A stretch of 64,000 nucleotides of DNA. It comes from PALSA-1335 sp965231025. GTDB lineage: Bacteria > Patescibacteriota > Gracilibacteria > UBA1369. Location: the NCBI GenBank assembly GCA_965231025.1, contig OZ246407.1:806001-870000 (forward strand). The letters run 5' to 3'. Numbering within the stretch: the first letter of the stretch is position 1; every line of letters begins with the position of its first letter. Made by a program: the position numbers and the translations under genes. Shown piece by piece: positions 8,747 to 17,089 of this stretch. The notes under the pieces are model-generated. The model saw only the letters and a list, made by a program, of their open reading frames with translations. It searched no databases and was not told where the DNA came from.

Positions 8747-9868
8747 CTATTTTGATGGTGCTTTATCCTTCCCGAGCCAGACGGCATACAGTCCCAAAAC
8801 AACCATGGCCAAAAGAAGGAGTCCGATGGCAAAAACCTTCTCCTTTGTGCCCAGGAAAATCGCCATTCCTCCAAAAACCGCGCTCAACCCGTACATCAAG
8901 AGTACCGCTTTCCGCGGACTCAGCCCCATATAAATAAGCCGGTGATGCAGATGTTTCAAATCCCCCTTAAAGGGCGACCCTCCCTGAACGATCCGCCGTA
9001 CGGTCACCCAGACCGCGTCCAGAATCGGGAACCCCAGCACCAAAAAAGCCGTGGTCACCTTCCCGCCAGAAAAAATCGCCAGAGTGGCTATGACAAAGCC
9101 CAGAAACATGCTGCCGGTATCCCCCATCAATATCTTTGCCGGATAAAAATCAAAAATCGCGAAGGCGGCCGCCGCCGCAAAAAGAATGATACTCATGGTC
9201 GCGACAGAAATCTGGTTCGACGCGTCAAAATGGATTCCAGAACGTACCGCCAAAAAAAACATCGTAAGCGCCGCGATGGCGGCAACCCCGCTGGGCAAAC
9301 CGTTCAACCCGTCAAGGAAATTCATGGTATTCACCATGCCGACCACCCAAATGATCGTAAACAACGCCACCAGCAGCGAAACGCTCAATACGGCCCCGCC
9401 GCCCAGATCAAAAGTAAACTGTTGGGCATCCAGAACAATGGGGGCTCCGAACGGATTGGAGATGGAATTGATCCCGACACCCCCAAAAACCAGTATCAAT
9501 GCGGCAACGACCTGGATTCCTAGGCGGAAATAAGGACTCAGACCGAACATGTCATCGGCAAAACTCACACTGGCAATCAAAAGCGCCCCGGTCATAAGCG
9601 CCAGCACGTGATAATCCACCGGTACAAACAGGAACACTCCAAGAAAAAACACCGTCACGAGAATCAGTCCGCCGTAATACGGAATGGGCTTGCGCTTCAA
9701 TCCATACTTCTCCGGCCGGTCCATCAGGCCGAATTTCGGAAAAAACCTGAGAGCCAGCAGTGTCAAAAACACCGTGGCGACAAATGAAAACAAAGCTGGG
9801 AACAAGTATTGCTGCATCAGGGGAACTATAGATTTATTTGGGATTTGCATCAACCCGATCTTCCGCAC
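8747..9868 (-). CDS. undecaprenyl-phosphate GlcNAc-1-phosphate transferase (WecA/TagO/MraY family)
   Basis: This integral membrane enzyme starts glycan assembly by moving a sugar-1-phosphate from a UDP-sugar to undecaprenyl phosphate. The 373-aa protein has about ten membrane segments. Family motifs are the Asp pair in SFADDMFGL, NTMNFLDGLNGL, MGDTGSMFLGF and the cytoplasmic LKHLHHRL motif, all typical of the WecA/TagO branch. It starts 10 bases after truB. The substrate is inferred as UDP-GlcNAc by family. It could supply the carrier-linked chain later handled by the O-antigen ligase-like protein at 13500. Confidence 0.9.
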   Translation of the reverse strand: MRKIGLMQIPNKSIVPLMQQYLFPALFSFVATVFLTLLALRFFPKFGLMDRPEKYGLKRKPIPYYGGLILVTVFFLGVFLFVPVDYHVLALMTGALLIASVSFADDMFGLSPYFRLGIQVVAALILVFGGVGINSISNPFGAPIVLDAQQFTFDLGGGAVLSVSLLVALFTIIWVVGMVNTMNFLDGLNGLPSGVAAIAALTMFFLAVRSGIHFDASNQISVATMSIILFAAAAAFAIFDFYPAKILMGDTGSMFLGFVIATLAIFSGGKVTTAFLVLGFPILDAVWVTVRRIVQGGSPFKGDLKHLHHRLIYMGLSPRKAVLLMYGLSAVFGGMAIFLGTKEKVFAIGLLLLAMVVLGLYAVWLGKDKAPSK

Positions 9869-9877
9869 GGATCCCGC

Positions 9878-10774
9878 CTATTCAAGATTAAATCTCCTCA
9901 AAAACTTCACGCTCCGGCCGTCCTCACAAAGTTCCACCAGTCCGATCGTCTCTCTTTCATAAAGTGCAAGTGACGGACCGGATTTCATACCCCATCGGTT
10001 TTGCGCAAAACCTCCGCTCCGCAGCAACCGGCATTCTCTATCCGTCACATCGATCTGCTGCCAGTCGCTCAAAAACTTTTCCGGAGACACCAAAAAACCG
10101 CGCGCATTCTCCCTCGTCAGAGTATCCAGATTCATGGCATCACCCACCAAATGCTTCCCGATGCTCGTCCTTCTCAACTCCTCAACATAGGCGCCACATC
10201 CGAGTTTTTGCCCCAGATCGTGGGCAAGCGTCCTTATATACGTACCCGGACTGCAATGGACCGAACATTCCAGAAATGGATATTCATACGAACGCACCTT
10301 CACGTCGTAAAAATGCACCTTCCTGGCGGGAATAGTGACCTCCTTGCCTTTCCTTACCAGATCATAGGCATGCTTCCCGGCAATTTTTACCGCAGAATAA
10401 CGCGGAGGAACCTGCATCTGATCCCCGACGAAATATTGTTGAATAACTTTTTCAACATCGACTCTTTGCGGAATTATAGCATTTTCGTACGCGTGAACCG
10501 GGCCCTCGGCATCATACGTCTCCGACGTCGCCCCCATCCGGATTTTCACGTCGTACACTTTGTCCGTCTGTTCAAGGGCATTTAAAAGTTTTGTCGCCTC
10601 CCCTACCGCGACAATCATCAGCCCGGTCGCCAAAGGATCAAGCGTTCCCGCGTAACCGATCCTTTTTACGTTGAAAACCTTCCGGAGCGCCCGGACCAGA
10701 TAAAAAGAGGTCACCCCTTTGGGCTTGTCCAGTAATAAAAACCCGAGCGGCTGACCTGATACGGTCTTACCCAT
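9878..10774 (-). CDS. truB: tRNA pseudouridine-55 synthase TruB
   Basis: TruB isomerises U55 in the T-loop of tRNAs. The 298-aa protein shows the family start FLLLDKPKGVTSFYLVRALR and the catalytic aspartate in GYAGTLDPLATGLM. The tyrosine motif PPRYSAVKIAGKHAYDLVRKG and the SPGTYIRTLAHDLG segment also match. The C-terminal part carries a short PUA-like tail. It lies 2 bases after the MurE-like gene and is certainly co-transcribed with it. Confidence 0.96.
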   Translation of the reverse strand: MGKTVSGQPLGFLLLDKPKGVTSFYLVRALRKVFNVKRIGYAGTLDPLATGLMIVAVGEATKLLNALEQTDKVYDVKIRMGATSETYDAEGPVHAYENAIIPQRVDVEKVIQQYFVGDQMQVPPRYSAVKIAGKHAYDLVRKGKEVTIPARKVHFYDVKVRSYEYPFLECSVHCSPGTYIRTLAHDLGQKLGCGAYVEELRRTSIGKHLVGDAMNLDTLTRENARGFLVSPEKFLSDWQQIDVTDRECRLLRSGGFAQNRWGMKSGPSLALYERETIGLVELCEDGRSVKFLRRFNLE

Positions 10775-10775
10775 A

Positions 10776-12128
10776 TTAACTCTTCATGTAAACATTTTCC
10801 TTCGTTTCAAACTTGCCGGGCTTGATCTCCACCCGCATCTCCCGGGCCAGAAGTTCGCGGACAACTTTGCGGTCGTCCCAGGGAATTTTCTCCTCCCCGA
10901 TCATCTGAATCTCCTCACAACCCTTCCCCGCAACAATCACGGTGTCACCGTCCTGAGCCAACGTAAGGGCGAGCCGGATGGCTTCAAAACGGTGAGGAAT
11001 TTTCCAGAAATTCTCCCCCTCTTTACGTTTGATGCCTGCGGAAATATCCTCGATGATCTTCCACTCGTTCTCTTCGTAAGGATCGTCGTCCGTTGCAATA
11101 ACATAGTCGGCATGCTTGTCCGCCGCAGCTCCCATTTTGGGCCGCTTGGCCTTGTCCCGTCCACCGCCAGTCGCGCCAAAAACCACAATCAGTTTCCCTT
11201 TCGTCAGCTTTTTGTAGAGCGACAAAAGTTTATCCAAAGACTCATGGGTATGGGCATAATCCACGACGATCGTATACTTCTGCCCGCAGTCGATCGTTTC
11301 AAAACGTCCCGGAATCGCGGAAGCCTTTTCCAGGGCGGTCTTAATGACCGACAGATTGATATTGTTGGCCAAACCGACCGTTGCAGCGGCTAAAGCGTTA
11401 TACACGTTAAACTCGCCCGGCAATTTCAACTCAACGTCGATCTGATTATTCGGAACGTGGAGGGTAAAGTTGGAACCCTTTGGAGTCAACGATACATCGG
11501 ACCCGTAACAGGTGCCACCACCCATACCGTACGTATATTCGCGATCCACCAGAAACTGGTCAAAATACACAAAATGCGCGTCATCCTTGTTCAAAACCGA
11601 TACCTTGGAAATACGCTGTTTCCGCTGGGAACGGTTCAACTGTGAGAACAGTATTCCTTTGGTATGAAGATAATTGTCGAACCCCCCGTGATACTCAAGA
11701 TGGTCCTCCCCGATATTCGTTAACACCGCAGTGTCAAAATTAATGCCCCAGATTCTGTTCTGATGAATGGAGTGAGAGGAGACTTCCAACACCGCGTGGG
11801 TGCAGCCCCCGTCAACCATCTGACGCAAAAGTTTCTGGAGAAAAAAAGGCCCAAGCGTCGTCTGTTTGGTGAGATTGGTCCATTTGGAATCACCCACCTG
11901 GAAGAGAATCGTCGACGTCATCCCAACCTTAAAACCCGCCTCCGTAAGCACCGCAGCGATGAGATTCGTCGTCGTGGTTTTTCCCTTGGTACCCGTAACT
12001 CCGATCACATTCAAATACCGTGAAGGATACCGGTAATACGTGGCGGCCAGAACAGCCATCACCTGATGATACAGGAGACGGAAAGGATTATTGGCGGAAA
12101 TTTTTTTCTTGAGATAGCTGATGAGCAT
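10776..12128 (-). CDS. MurE-like Mur ligase lacking the N-terminal UDP-binding domain
   Basis: MurE ligases add the third amino acid to UDP-MurNAc-dipeptide. The ATP-binding loop GTKGKTTT is at residues 46-53, whereas canonical MurE has it near residue 110. The N-terminal domain that holds the UDP part is therefore missing. The central domain (LEVSSHSIHQNRIWG, NIGEDHLEYHG) and the C-terminal domain (VDYAHTHESLDKLL, FGATGGGRDKAKRPKMG) are complete. The position that reads DNPR in diaminopimelate enzymes reads DDPY near residue 345, so the amino-acid specificity cannot be read off. An alternative is a role in another amide ligation. It starts 3 bases after the riboflavin kinase gene. Confidence 0.85.
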   Translation of the reverse strand: MLISYLKKKISANNPFRLLYHQVMAVLAATYYRYPSRYLNVIGVTGTKGKTTTTNLIAAVLTEAGFKVGMTSTILFQVGDSKWTNLTKQTTLGPFFLQKLLRQMVDGGCTHAVLEVSSHSIHQNRIWGINFDTAVLTNIGEDHLEYHGGFDNYLHTKGILFSQLNRSQRKQRISKVSVLNKDDAHFVYFDQFLVDREYTYGMGGGTCYGSDVSLTPKGSNFTLHVPNNQIDVELKLPGEFNVYNALAAATVGLANNINLSVIKTALEKASAIPGRFETIDCGQKYTIVVDYAHTHESLDKLLSLYKKLTKGKLIVVFGATGGGRDKAKRPKMGAAADKHADYVIATDDDPYEENEWKIIEDISAGIKRKEGENFWKIPHRFEAIRLALTLAQDGDTVIVAGKGCEEIQMIGEEKIPWDDRKVVRELLAREMRVEIKPGKFETKENVYMKS

Positions 12129-12131
12129 AGA

Positions 12132-12518
12132 TCACTGCAATGGGATATCGGTCGCACGCACCGCATCGACATCGTAACGGATTTGTCTCTTCAAAGCGTC
12201 CATGTCGTCGTAATCCTTGGTATCGCGAAGCTTTTCCAGAACTTCGATCTTCACCTTCTGCCCATAAAGATCATCCGAAAAATCCAGAAGATGAACCTCG
12301 AGAGAAGGCTCCATCAGGCCCAGAACTTTCCGGGGACCGAAATGAAGCGCCCCCTTGTAAACGCCGTACGAAGTATACACCCGCGAAACATAAACGCCAA
12401 AAGGCAGATCCGTACGGTCGTAGGCCACGTTAATGGTAGGGAATCCCATTTTGCGCCCCATCAGAACGCCCTTCATAACCGTACCGTCAATCGTCGCAAT
12501 AATTTTCATAGCGGCCAC
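12132..12518 (-). CDS. stand-alone riboflavin kinase domain (RibF C-terminal half)
   Basis: Riboflavin kinase makes FMN. In most bacteria this domain is fused behind an FMN adenylyltransferase domain in RibF; here it is a 128-aa protein of its own. The GRKMGFPTINV motif is the family's GRxLGFPTAN loop, and the conserved acidic residue lies in LEVHLLDFSDDLYGQ. The start could also be the ATG at residue 4. A separate HxGH nucleotidyltransferase at 31195 could supply the missing FAD-forming step. It heads the minus-strand run with the MurE-like ligase and truB. Confidence 0.85.
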   Translation of the reverse strand: MAAMKIIATIDGTVMKGVLMGRKMGFPTINVAYDRTDLPFGVYVSRVYTSYGVYKGALHFGPRKVLGLMEPSLEVHLLDFSDDLYGQKVKIEVLEKLRDTKDYDDMDALKRQIRYDVDAVRATDIPLQ

Positions 12519-12630
12519 AATGTATCATCTCCCAGAAAAGTTTTCTATCGAAAGAAATTTCAGGTACAATGTGCGCGTAAAAAAAGATCAAGAAACTTTC
12601 CCCCACGACCCGTCCTTTTTACCTCCTGTT

Positions 12631-13494
12631 ATGAACGATTTTGAAAGAAAAGGGCCACAACTGGCCGTTGTTCCAAGATACTCAAGCACGATACCACCAG
12701 AACGTCGGGGACATACATCCGGCACATTCCGGTTCGATCTTACGCAAAAACTTCAGGACAATCCCACGTACGAAGGCTTCACGAGACTCGCATACTGCCG
12801 AGACGAGCTGATGAGTTGGACAACAACGGCGGTGCTTTTGAAATCTTTTGACACCTGGGACCTTCTGCCTCCTGAAGCGAGGGAAAGAGACAGCGAGGAA
12901 CAAAGAATCCTTATGAAATTCGTCGCGGACGGGGTTACCGACCCCGGCAACGCATCGAAAAAGAAACTCCCCTCGCCCGAAGCCATCATGGTTGAACTCG
13001 CGAGGATCCTGCTCGGGACCATTGACGAATGGAACGAACTGACACCGACAATCCAGCAGCTGCTCGAACACGAAATGATTGTATTTATCGGACAACACCA
13101 TGATGAAATGAACATCCTGCGGGAAGAAAAGGAACCGCCCGCCAGGAATGAAATGGTCCGAAGACTGGAGTCAAACCATATTCTGGCACACAAAGCCTCC
13201 AACCACGCAGAACTCGTGGAAGCCGCGCGCCAAAAAGTCATCGCAAAAATCGTCGCCAGGCTCGTCTCACTTCTGAGCGACCTGGATTATGAGGGCGCAC
13301 CTTCGACCCCAAAAGGATTGAGTGAAGTCGGCGAAACCACGTATGTTGATATCGAACAAATCGAAAAGACCTTCCGTGCTCAAGCCCAAAACGTCATGAG
13401 AGCCGCCGAGCCGCCACCGGTACAGGAAAAAAGGGATACCATACCCGCATCCCCGATGGCAAAAAGAAGGAGCAACAAACCGCAACCAAAGTAG
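12631..13494 (+). CDS. hypothetical cytoplasmic protein
   Basis: A 287-aa protein of unknown family. The frame is open from 12433, but that stretch overlaps the riboflavin kinase gene, so the ATG at 12631 (MNDFERKGPQLAVVPRYSS) is preferred. TACAAT at about 12564 is a possible -10 element. The protein is soluble and mostly helical, rich in Glu/Arg, with a Pro-rich basic C-terminus (PPPVQEKRDTIPASPMAKRR). No signal peptide or membrane segment is seen. It stands alone, convergent with the O-antigen ligase-like gene. Confidence 0.6.
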   Translation: MNDFERKGPQLAVVPRYSSTIPPERRGHTSGTFRFDLTQKLQDNPTYEGFTRLAYCRDELMSWTTTAVLLKSFDTWDLLPPEARERDSEEQRILMKFVADGVTDPGNASKKKLPSPEAIMVELARILLGTIDEWNELTPTIQQLLEHEMIVFIGQHHDEMNILREEKEPPARNEMVRRLESNHILAHKASNHAELVEAARQKVIAKIVARLVSLLSDLDYEGAPSTPKGLSEVGETTYVDIEQIEKTFRAQAQNVMRAAEPPPVQEKRDTIPASPMAKRRSNKPQPK

Positions 13495-13499
13495 CTCCA

Positions 13500-14930
13500 T
13501 CACCGTCCTTCTTTGCCCCCGCTCTTCGGAAAAAGCATCATCGCCACGGTAAGCCAGAACAACAGCGCGAGGTCGTTTTTGAAGAAAGGCGTATCCACAA
13601 ATCCGTGGACCAGGATAATAACCAACATCAGCAATCCCACGGCGTGAAACCATTCAAGACTCCCGCGCACCAAACGGGGATAATCTTTGACGAACCGCCA
13701 TCCCTTTTGTACGCATGCCGCAGCCAGTGCCATGAAACTCAGGAAACCGACCAGCCCCAGGTTCAGCCAGAACGCCAGAAAAATATTGTGGGGATGGAGC
13801 ATGTTCCATTCATACGGCGCATGTCCCAGAATACTAGGGCCCTCCAGCTGGTACGCCGCCGGAAACATACCCAATCCAATCCCCTGCAACGGATTTTCCA
13901 ATAAAAGACGCGCCGCAATGGCGTATATTTCAACCCGAACCCCCGATGAAGTGCGCGTCCCCAGCTGAAAAAACAGTTCCCATTTCGCGGGATCCAAAAC
14001 AATCATCACGGAGGCCACCAAAACAAGGGCGACGACCCCGACACCAACGACCTTCCAGGGAAAACGTTTCCATCCTTTGACATACGATCCGGACAAAACC
14101 AGAATCGCAAAAACAAAAGCCAAAAAAGCCGCATAGGATTTGGTAAAAAGAAGAGCAAAAAACAACAGTAAAAATCCCGCGATCCACGCCAAAACATAAA
14201 AAAACTGTGGACGATCATCTTCGTGCCGCCGACTCAAAGCGTGAAGTATTTTTTTCCACCACGGAAGATGCTCCACCATAAAATAATCCTTGACCCGGAC
14301 CAGGGCATAAAACAGCGCGGGCGTTATATAAAGCGCCAGATAATTTGCGGAATTGAACGGTCCAGAAGCCCGCAGATCGGGCGTGACGTACTGACCGGTA
14401 AGCACCTGATAAATACCCCAGCAGGCCACAAGAACGGACGAGACAACATAAGCGTTCAGGGCGATGCCCATGTCTTTTGCGGTCCTCATGACCCACGCAA
14501 AAAGCACGAACATCAGTACGGGCGCCACAATCCAGCTTTTGAGTATTCCAAGCGCCACTTTGCGGCCGTAAAAAACCGTGTTCCCGTCCATCATCACCAC
14601 CGACTGCGGAGTAATAAACGTTGAGACAGCCGCCGCGGCAACGATCCCCAAAACCGCCAGCCACCAGCGTGACCGGTAAGGAAAAAATATCTCCTTGAAC
14701 GAAATTTTCCGCTGAAAAAAATCACGTCCCGTTCTGAGTATCCACGCAAAAAATGCGCCGTAAATAAAAACCTCGACCATCGGGAACGGAACACCCGCGA
14801 CATCGAATTTCAGCAGGTACGCCGGGAAAAACAACGGCAGCATCAAAACCGCCAGCCGCAGATTCCACAGGGCGAAAACAAAGTACGCGAGACCTAATAG
14901 TTGGAGAACGAAATCCATTTGTAAAAGCAA
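13500..14930 (-). CDS. O-antigen ligase / polymerase family membrane protein (Wzy_C)
   Basis: These membrane enzymes polymerise or transfer carrier-linked glycans on the outer face of the membrane. The 476-aa protein has about a dozen hydrophobic segments and the family's large external loop at about residues 320-400. That loop contains ARLLLENPLQGIGLGMFP and HPHNIFLAFWLNLGLVGF, the latter being the HxxHN(x)Y/F-like motif. The C-terminus is charged. It could be a polymerase, a ligase or a protein O-glycosyltransferase; the sequence cannot decide. It stands alone between a convergent hypothetical gene and hpf. Confidence 0.75.
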   Translation of the reverse strand: MLLQMDFVLQLLGLAYFVFALWNLRLAVLMLPLFFPAYLLKFDVAGVPFPMVEVFIYGAFFAWILRTGRDFFQRKISFKEIFFPYRSRWWLAVLGIVAAAAVSTFITPQSVVMMDGNTVFYGRKVALGILKSWIVAPVLMFVLFAWVMRTAKDMGIALNAYVVSSVLVACWGIYQVLTGQYVTPDLRASGPFNSANYLALYITPALFYALVRVKDYFMVEHLPWWKKILHALSRRHEDDRPQFFYVLAWIAGFLLLFFALLFTKSYAAFLAFVFAILVLSGSYVKGWKRFPWKVVGVGVVALVLVASVMIVLDPAKWELFFQLGTRTSSGVRVEIYAIAARLLLENPLQGIGLGMFPAAYQLEGPSILGHAPYEWNMLHPHNIFLAFWLNLGLVGFLSFMALAAACVQKGWRFVKDYPRLVRGSLEWFHAVGLLMLVIILVHGFVDTPFFKNDLALLFWLTVAMMLFPKSGGKEGR

Positions 14931-15049
14931 AAAATGTTCAAAATTGCTGTTTTACAAGGAAACAAGAAAAAATATTTGAGACAGTATACTCATACGGCGA
15001 AAATATTTTTTCGCAGTTGACGCCGTAAAATACAATTTTCAACATTTTT

Positions 15050-15625
15050 TTACTTGTTTTCCAACTCCAGCAGACCATACGTCCCATCCTCACGCTTGTA
15101 TACAACCCCAAACTTGCTGTCCTCCTCATTCACGAAGGCGAAAAAGTCGTGGCCCAAAAGTTCCATCTGTTCAACGGCCTCCTCTTCGTGCATCGGCTTG
15201 ATATCTGCAAAACTCTTCCGCTTGGTGATCTTGGAAACCGGAGCGCCTCCCTCCTGACTGGTGGAAGAAATCTCCTCAAGCGTGGATGACGGAATCCATT
15301 TGCCCGTGGTATCGCGGCGGTGCTGTTTCCCCTTGTAACGCTCGATCTGCTTTTTCAGTTTCTCGACGGCAAGATCAATCGCTTCCTCCGGGCTGATCCC
15401 AAGAACTTCCGCGCGGACCACGGCGTGAGGAACATGCATGGTAACCTGAAGCGAAATATTCTTGTTCGTGGTTTTTACATGGTTCTGTTCGATGTCGACC
15501 CGCACCTGGGTGGATTCGTCGTCAACGCGCTGGCTCAGATGTTTCAGATTGTCGATTTTTTCCTGGATATACTCCTTCTGGGATTCATTCAGATTGATAT
15601 GTTTTTGGATGATCGAAACCTGCAT
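15050..15625 (-). CDS. hpf: ribosome hibernation promoting factor, long form
   Basis: Long HPF binds 30S subunits and drives formation of inactive 100S ribosome dimers. The 191-aa protein has the N-terminal S30AE domain (about 1-105, with HINLNESQKEYIQEKIDNL and AIDLAVEKLKKQIERYKGK). A linker and the C-terminal dimerisation domain follow (about 135-190, KRKSFADIKPMHEEEAVEQM ... LLGHDFFAFVN). It has its own near-consensus promoter and is probably responsive to growth state. The 119 bases downstream to 14931 are A+T-rich and hold no gene. Confidence 0.95.
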   Translation of the reverse strand: MQVSIIQKHINLNESQKEYIQEKIDNLKHLSQRVDDESTQVRVDIEQNHVKTTNKNISLQVTMHVPHAVVRAEVLGISPEEAIDLAVEKLKKQIERYKGKQHRRDTTGKWIPSSTLEEISSTSQEGGAPVSKITKRKSFADIKPMHEEEAVEQMELLGHDFFAFVNEEDSKFGVVYKREDGTYGLLELENK

Positions 15626-15660
15626 AAAAAAAGCGTTTAAAGAGATAATAAATCGCAGAC

Positions 15661-15689
15661 ATTATAAGACTTTTGGACGGGTAAAACAA
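15661..15689 (-). promoter_or_regulatory. promoter of hpf
   Basis: On the minus strand TTGTTT (15684-15689), 17 bases, and TATAAT (15661-15666), followed by a leader of roughly 28 bases without a Shine-Dalgarno sequence. Confidence 0.7.
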
Positions 15690-15709
15690 TAAAAAGACTC
15701 AGTGGCAAA

Positions 15710-16393
15710 TCACCCGGTTTTATGCTTTTGAAAATCCAAAACCCCCTGTGCCAGATCCGTCAAAACCTCCTCCGGATTCATGGACTTCGTCACTCCGGAA
15801 GCAAGCAGAACACCGCTGGCGCCCAACTCCAGTGAAATCCTCACATCCTGGGCGGTTTTAATACCCGCGCCGACCAAAACCCTCCCCTTCCCCACCATGT
15901 TCACCACGTCGGAAATAAGCTGGGGATTTGCCGTGGCGACGGATACATTTCCGCCAATAAGCTCGGGAGGTTCAACGGCAATCAGATCGGGATCAAATTC
16001 GGAAAGCGCCTTGCCCGCGTAAGGCGTATCGGCACAAAGGACGGTAAAAAATCCCAACCTTCTGCCTAATTCGACAGATTTTTCAATAATGTCCAGGGGC
16101 AATTTGCGTTCCGCATGGTTCAGAAGCGACCCCATGGCCCCGCAATCTTTCAGCACATGAGGAGACAAATGTCCCGTATAAGCGCCGAACTCCACAGGAT
16201 CAAAATGCTGCGCCAGTACCGGAATACTCACCACGGAAGCGATCAGCCGCAGGTCCGTCGGCTGGACGGCAATGGCAAAAGAAACACCTGTCTTTTTTGC
16301 CACCTTTTCATGAATCCTGGCAAGTTCCAGGGCACGTGTACCCGAAGCGTTTTCGTAAGCCTTAAAATTGACGACGATGACAGGTTTTTCCAT
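15710..16393 (-). CDS. tpiA: triosephosphate isomerase, archaeal type
   Basis: This enzyme interconverts dihydroxyacetone phosphate and glyceraldehyde 3-phosphate. The protein is only 227 aa, against about 250 for ordinary bacterial forms. It follows the archaeal pattern throughout: VVNFKAYE with the catalytic Lys11, VLAQHFDPVEFGAYTGHLSP, LLNHAERK with the catalytic His, and IAVEPPELIGG with the catalytic Glu. The C-terminal phosphate loop is GAGIKTAQDVRISLELGASG followed by VLLASGVTKS. It stands alone and is transcribed away from the surface-protein operon at 16443. Transfer from an archaeon to this lineage is likely. Confidence 0.93.
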   Translation of the reverse strand: MEKPVIVVNFKAYENASGTRALELARIHEKVAKKTGVSFAIAVQPTDLRLIASVVSIPVLAQHFDPVEFGAYTGHLSPHVLKDCGAMGSLLNHAERKLPLDIIEKSVELGRRLGFFTVLCADTPYAGKALSEFDPDLIAVEPPELIGGNVSVATANPQLISDVVNMVGKGRVLVGAGIKTAQDVRISLELGASGVLLASGVTKSMNPEEVLTDLAQGVLDFQKHKTG

Positions 16394-16442
16394 ACAAAAA
16401 ATTGTCTAAGTTGTTCCCACTTTAACCGAAGGAGCAGACCTG

Positions 16443-16471
16443 TTGCAAGTTTTGCCGTTTTTTGCTATAAT
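16443..16471 (+). promoter_or_regulatory. strong promoter of the 16.5-27.7 kb surface-protein operon
   Basis: TTGCAA (16443-16448), 17 bases, TATAAT (16466-16471). This is the best promoter in the window; the expected transcript starts near 16478 with a 38-base A/C-rich leader before the ATG at 16517. Confidence 0.8.
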
Positions 16472-16516
16472 TTTATGATTTACTGACGCTCAAAAAACTA
16501 AAACTCAAACAAAACT

Positions 16517-17080
16517 ATGGAAAAACTGCTGTATTTGTACAACAAGGCAACGGAATCGAAAACAAACAGGTTTGTATTCAAGAACGTCGAAAAACCCGCG
16601 GCCCAGCCGGCTTCAACGGAACCCCCAAAAGGTTTCATGCAGGAGTTCAAACAGGAATTTAACACGAATCTGAACGTCCAGACGGCCTTTACCGACAACC
16701 CGGACGAGGTGTTCGCAAAACTTGCCGAAGAGGCAAAAAAAACAAATCCGGCGTTAACGGCGGAAAGCATCAGACAAAATTTCATGGATACGTTACAGGC
16801 GGGAAAAACCCTTGAAGAGGCATGGCAGTTTCTGAAAACAAAAGATGCGCAGACCGCCGCCATCATTCAGGGCCTCCTGCGATTTTTTGCCGGAAACGTG
16901 AACGGCAAGGAAATATCACTCGCAGAGTTCTTCAAACCGCAGGAAATGAAAATCGGCGGAGAAGGAACCCTCACGTACAAATACTTGCAGGTCAGGCAAA
17001 GATTCCTGGCCCAATCGATGCAATCGCTCGCGGCGCTCAAAGGAGAGCTGCCTGAACTTCCGCCCAATAAAAATTCTTAA
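16517..17080 (+). CDS. hypothetical protein, first gene of the giant-protein operon
   Basis: A 187-aa soluble protein of unknown family. It starts MEKLLYLYNKATESKTNRFV, has a Pro/Ala linker (AAQPASTEPP), then a helical domain (about 40-185) rich in Gln/Glu/Lys. There is no signal peptide. It lies 9 bases before the 2067-aa gene and both follow the strong promoter at 16443. The opening pattern of both proteins (short basic start, then a FxN-type motif, then a Pro/Ala/Glu linker) is loosely alike, which hints at a shared targeting or assembly signal. Confidence 0.6.
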   Translation: MEKLLYLYNKATESKTNRFVFKNVEKPAAQPASTEPPKGFMQEFKQEFNTNLNVQTAFTDNPDEVFAKLAEEAKKTNPALTAESIRQNFMDTLQAGKTLEEAWQFLKTKDAQTAAIIQGLLRFFAGNVNGKEISLAEFFKPQEMKIGGEGTLTYKYLQVRQRFLAQSMQSLAALKGELPELPPNKNS

Positions 17081-17089
17081 ATAACGTCT

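Noticed and set aside
12433..12630. N-terminal extension of the gene at 12631
   Set aside because: The extension overlaps the riboflavin kinase gene on the other strand and a possible promoter; the residues lack the composition of the rest.
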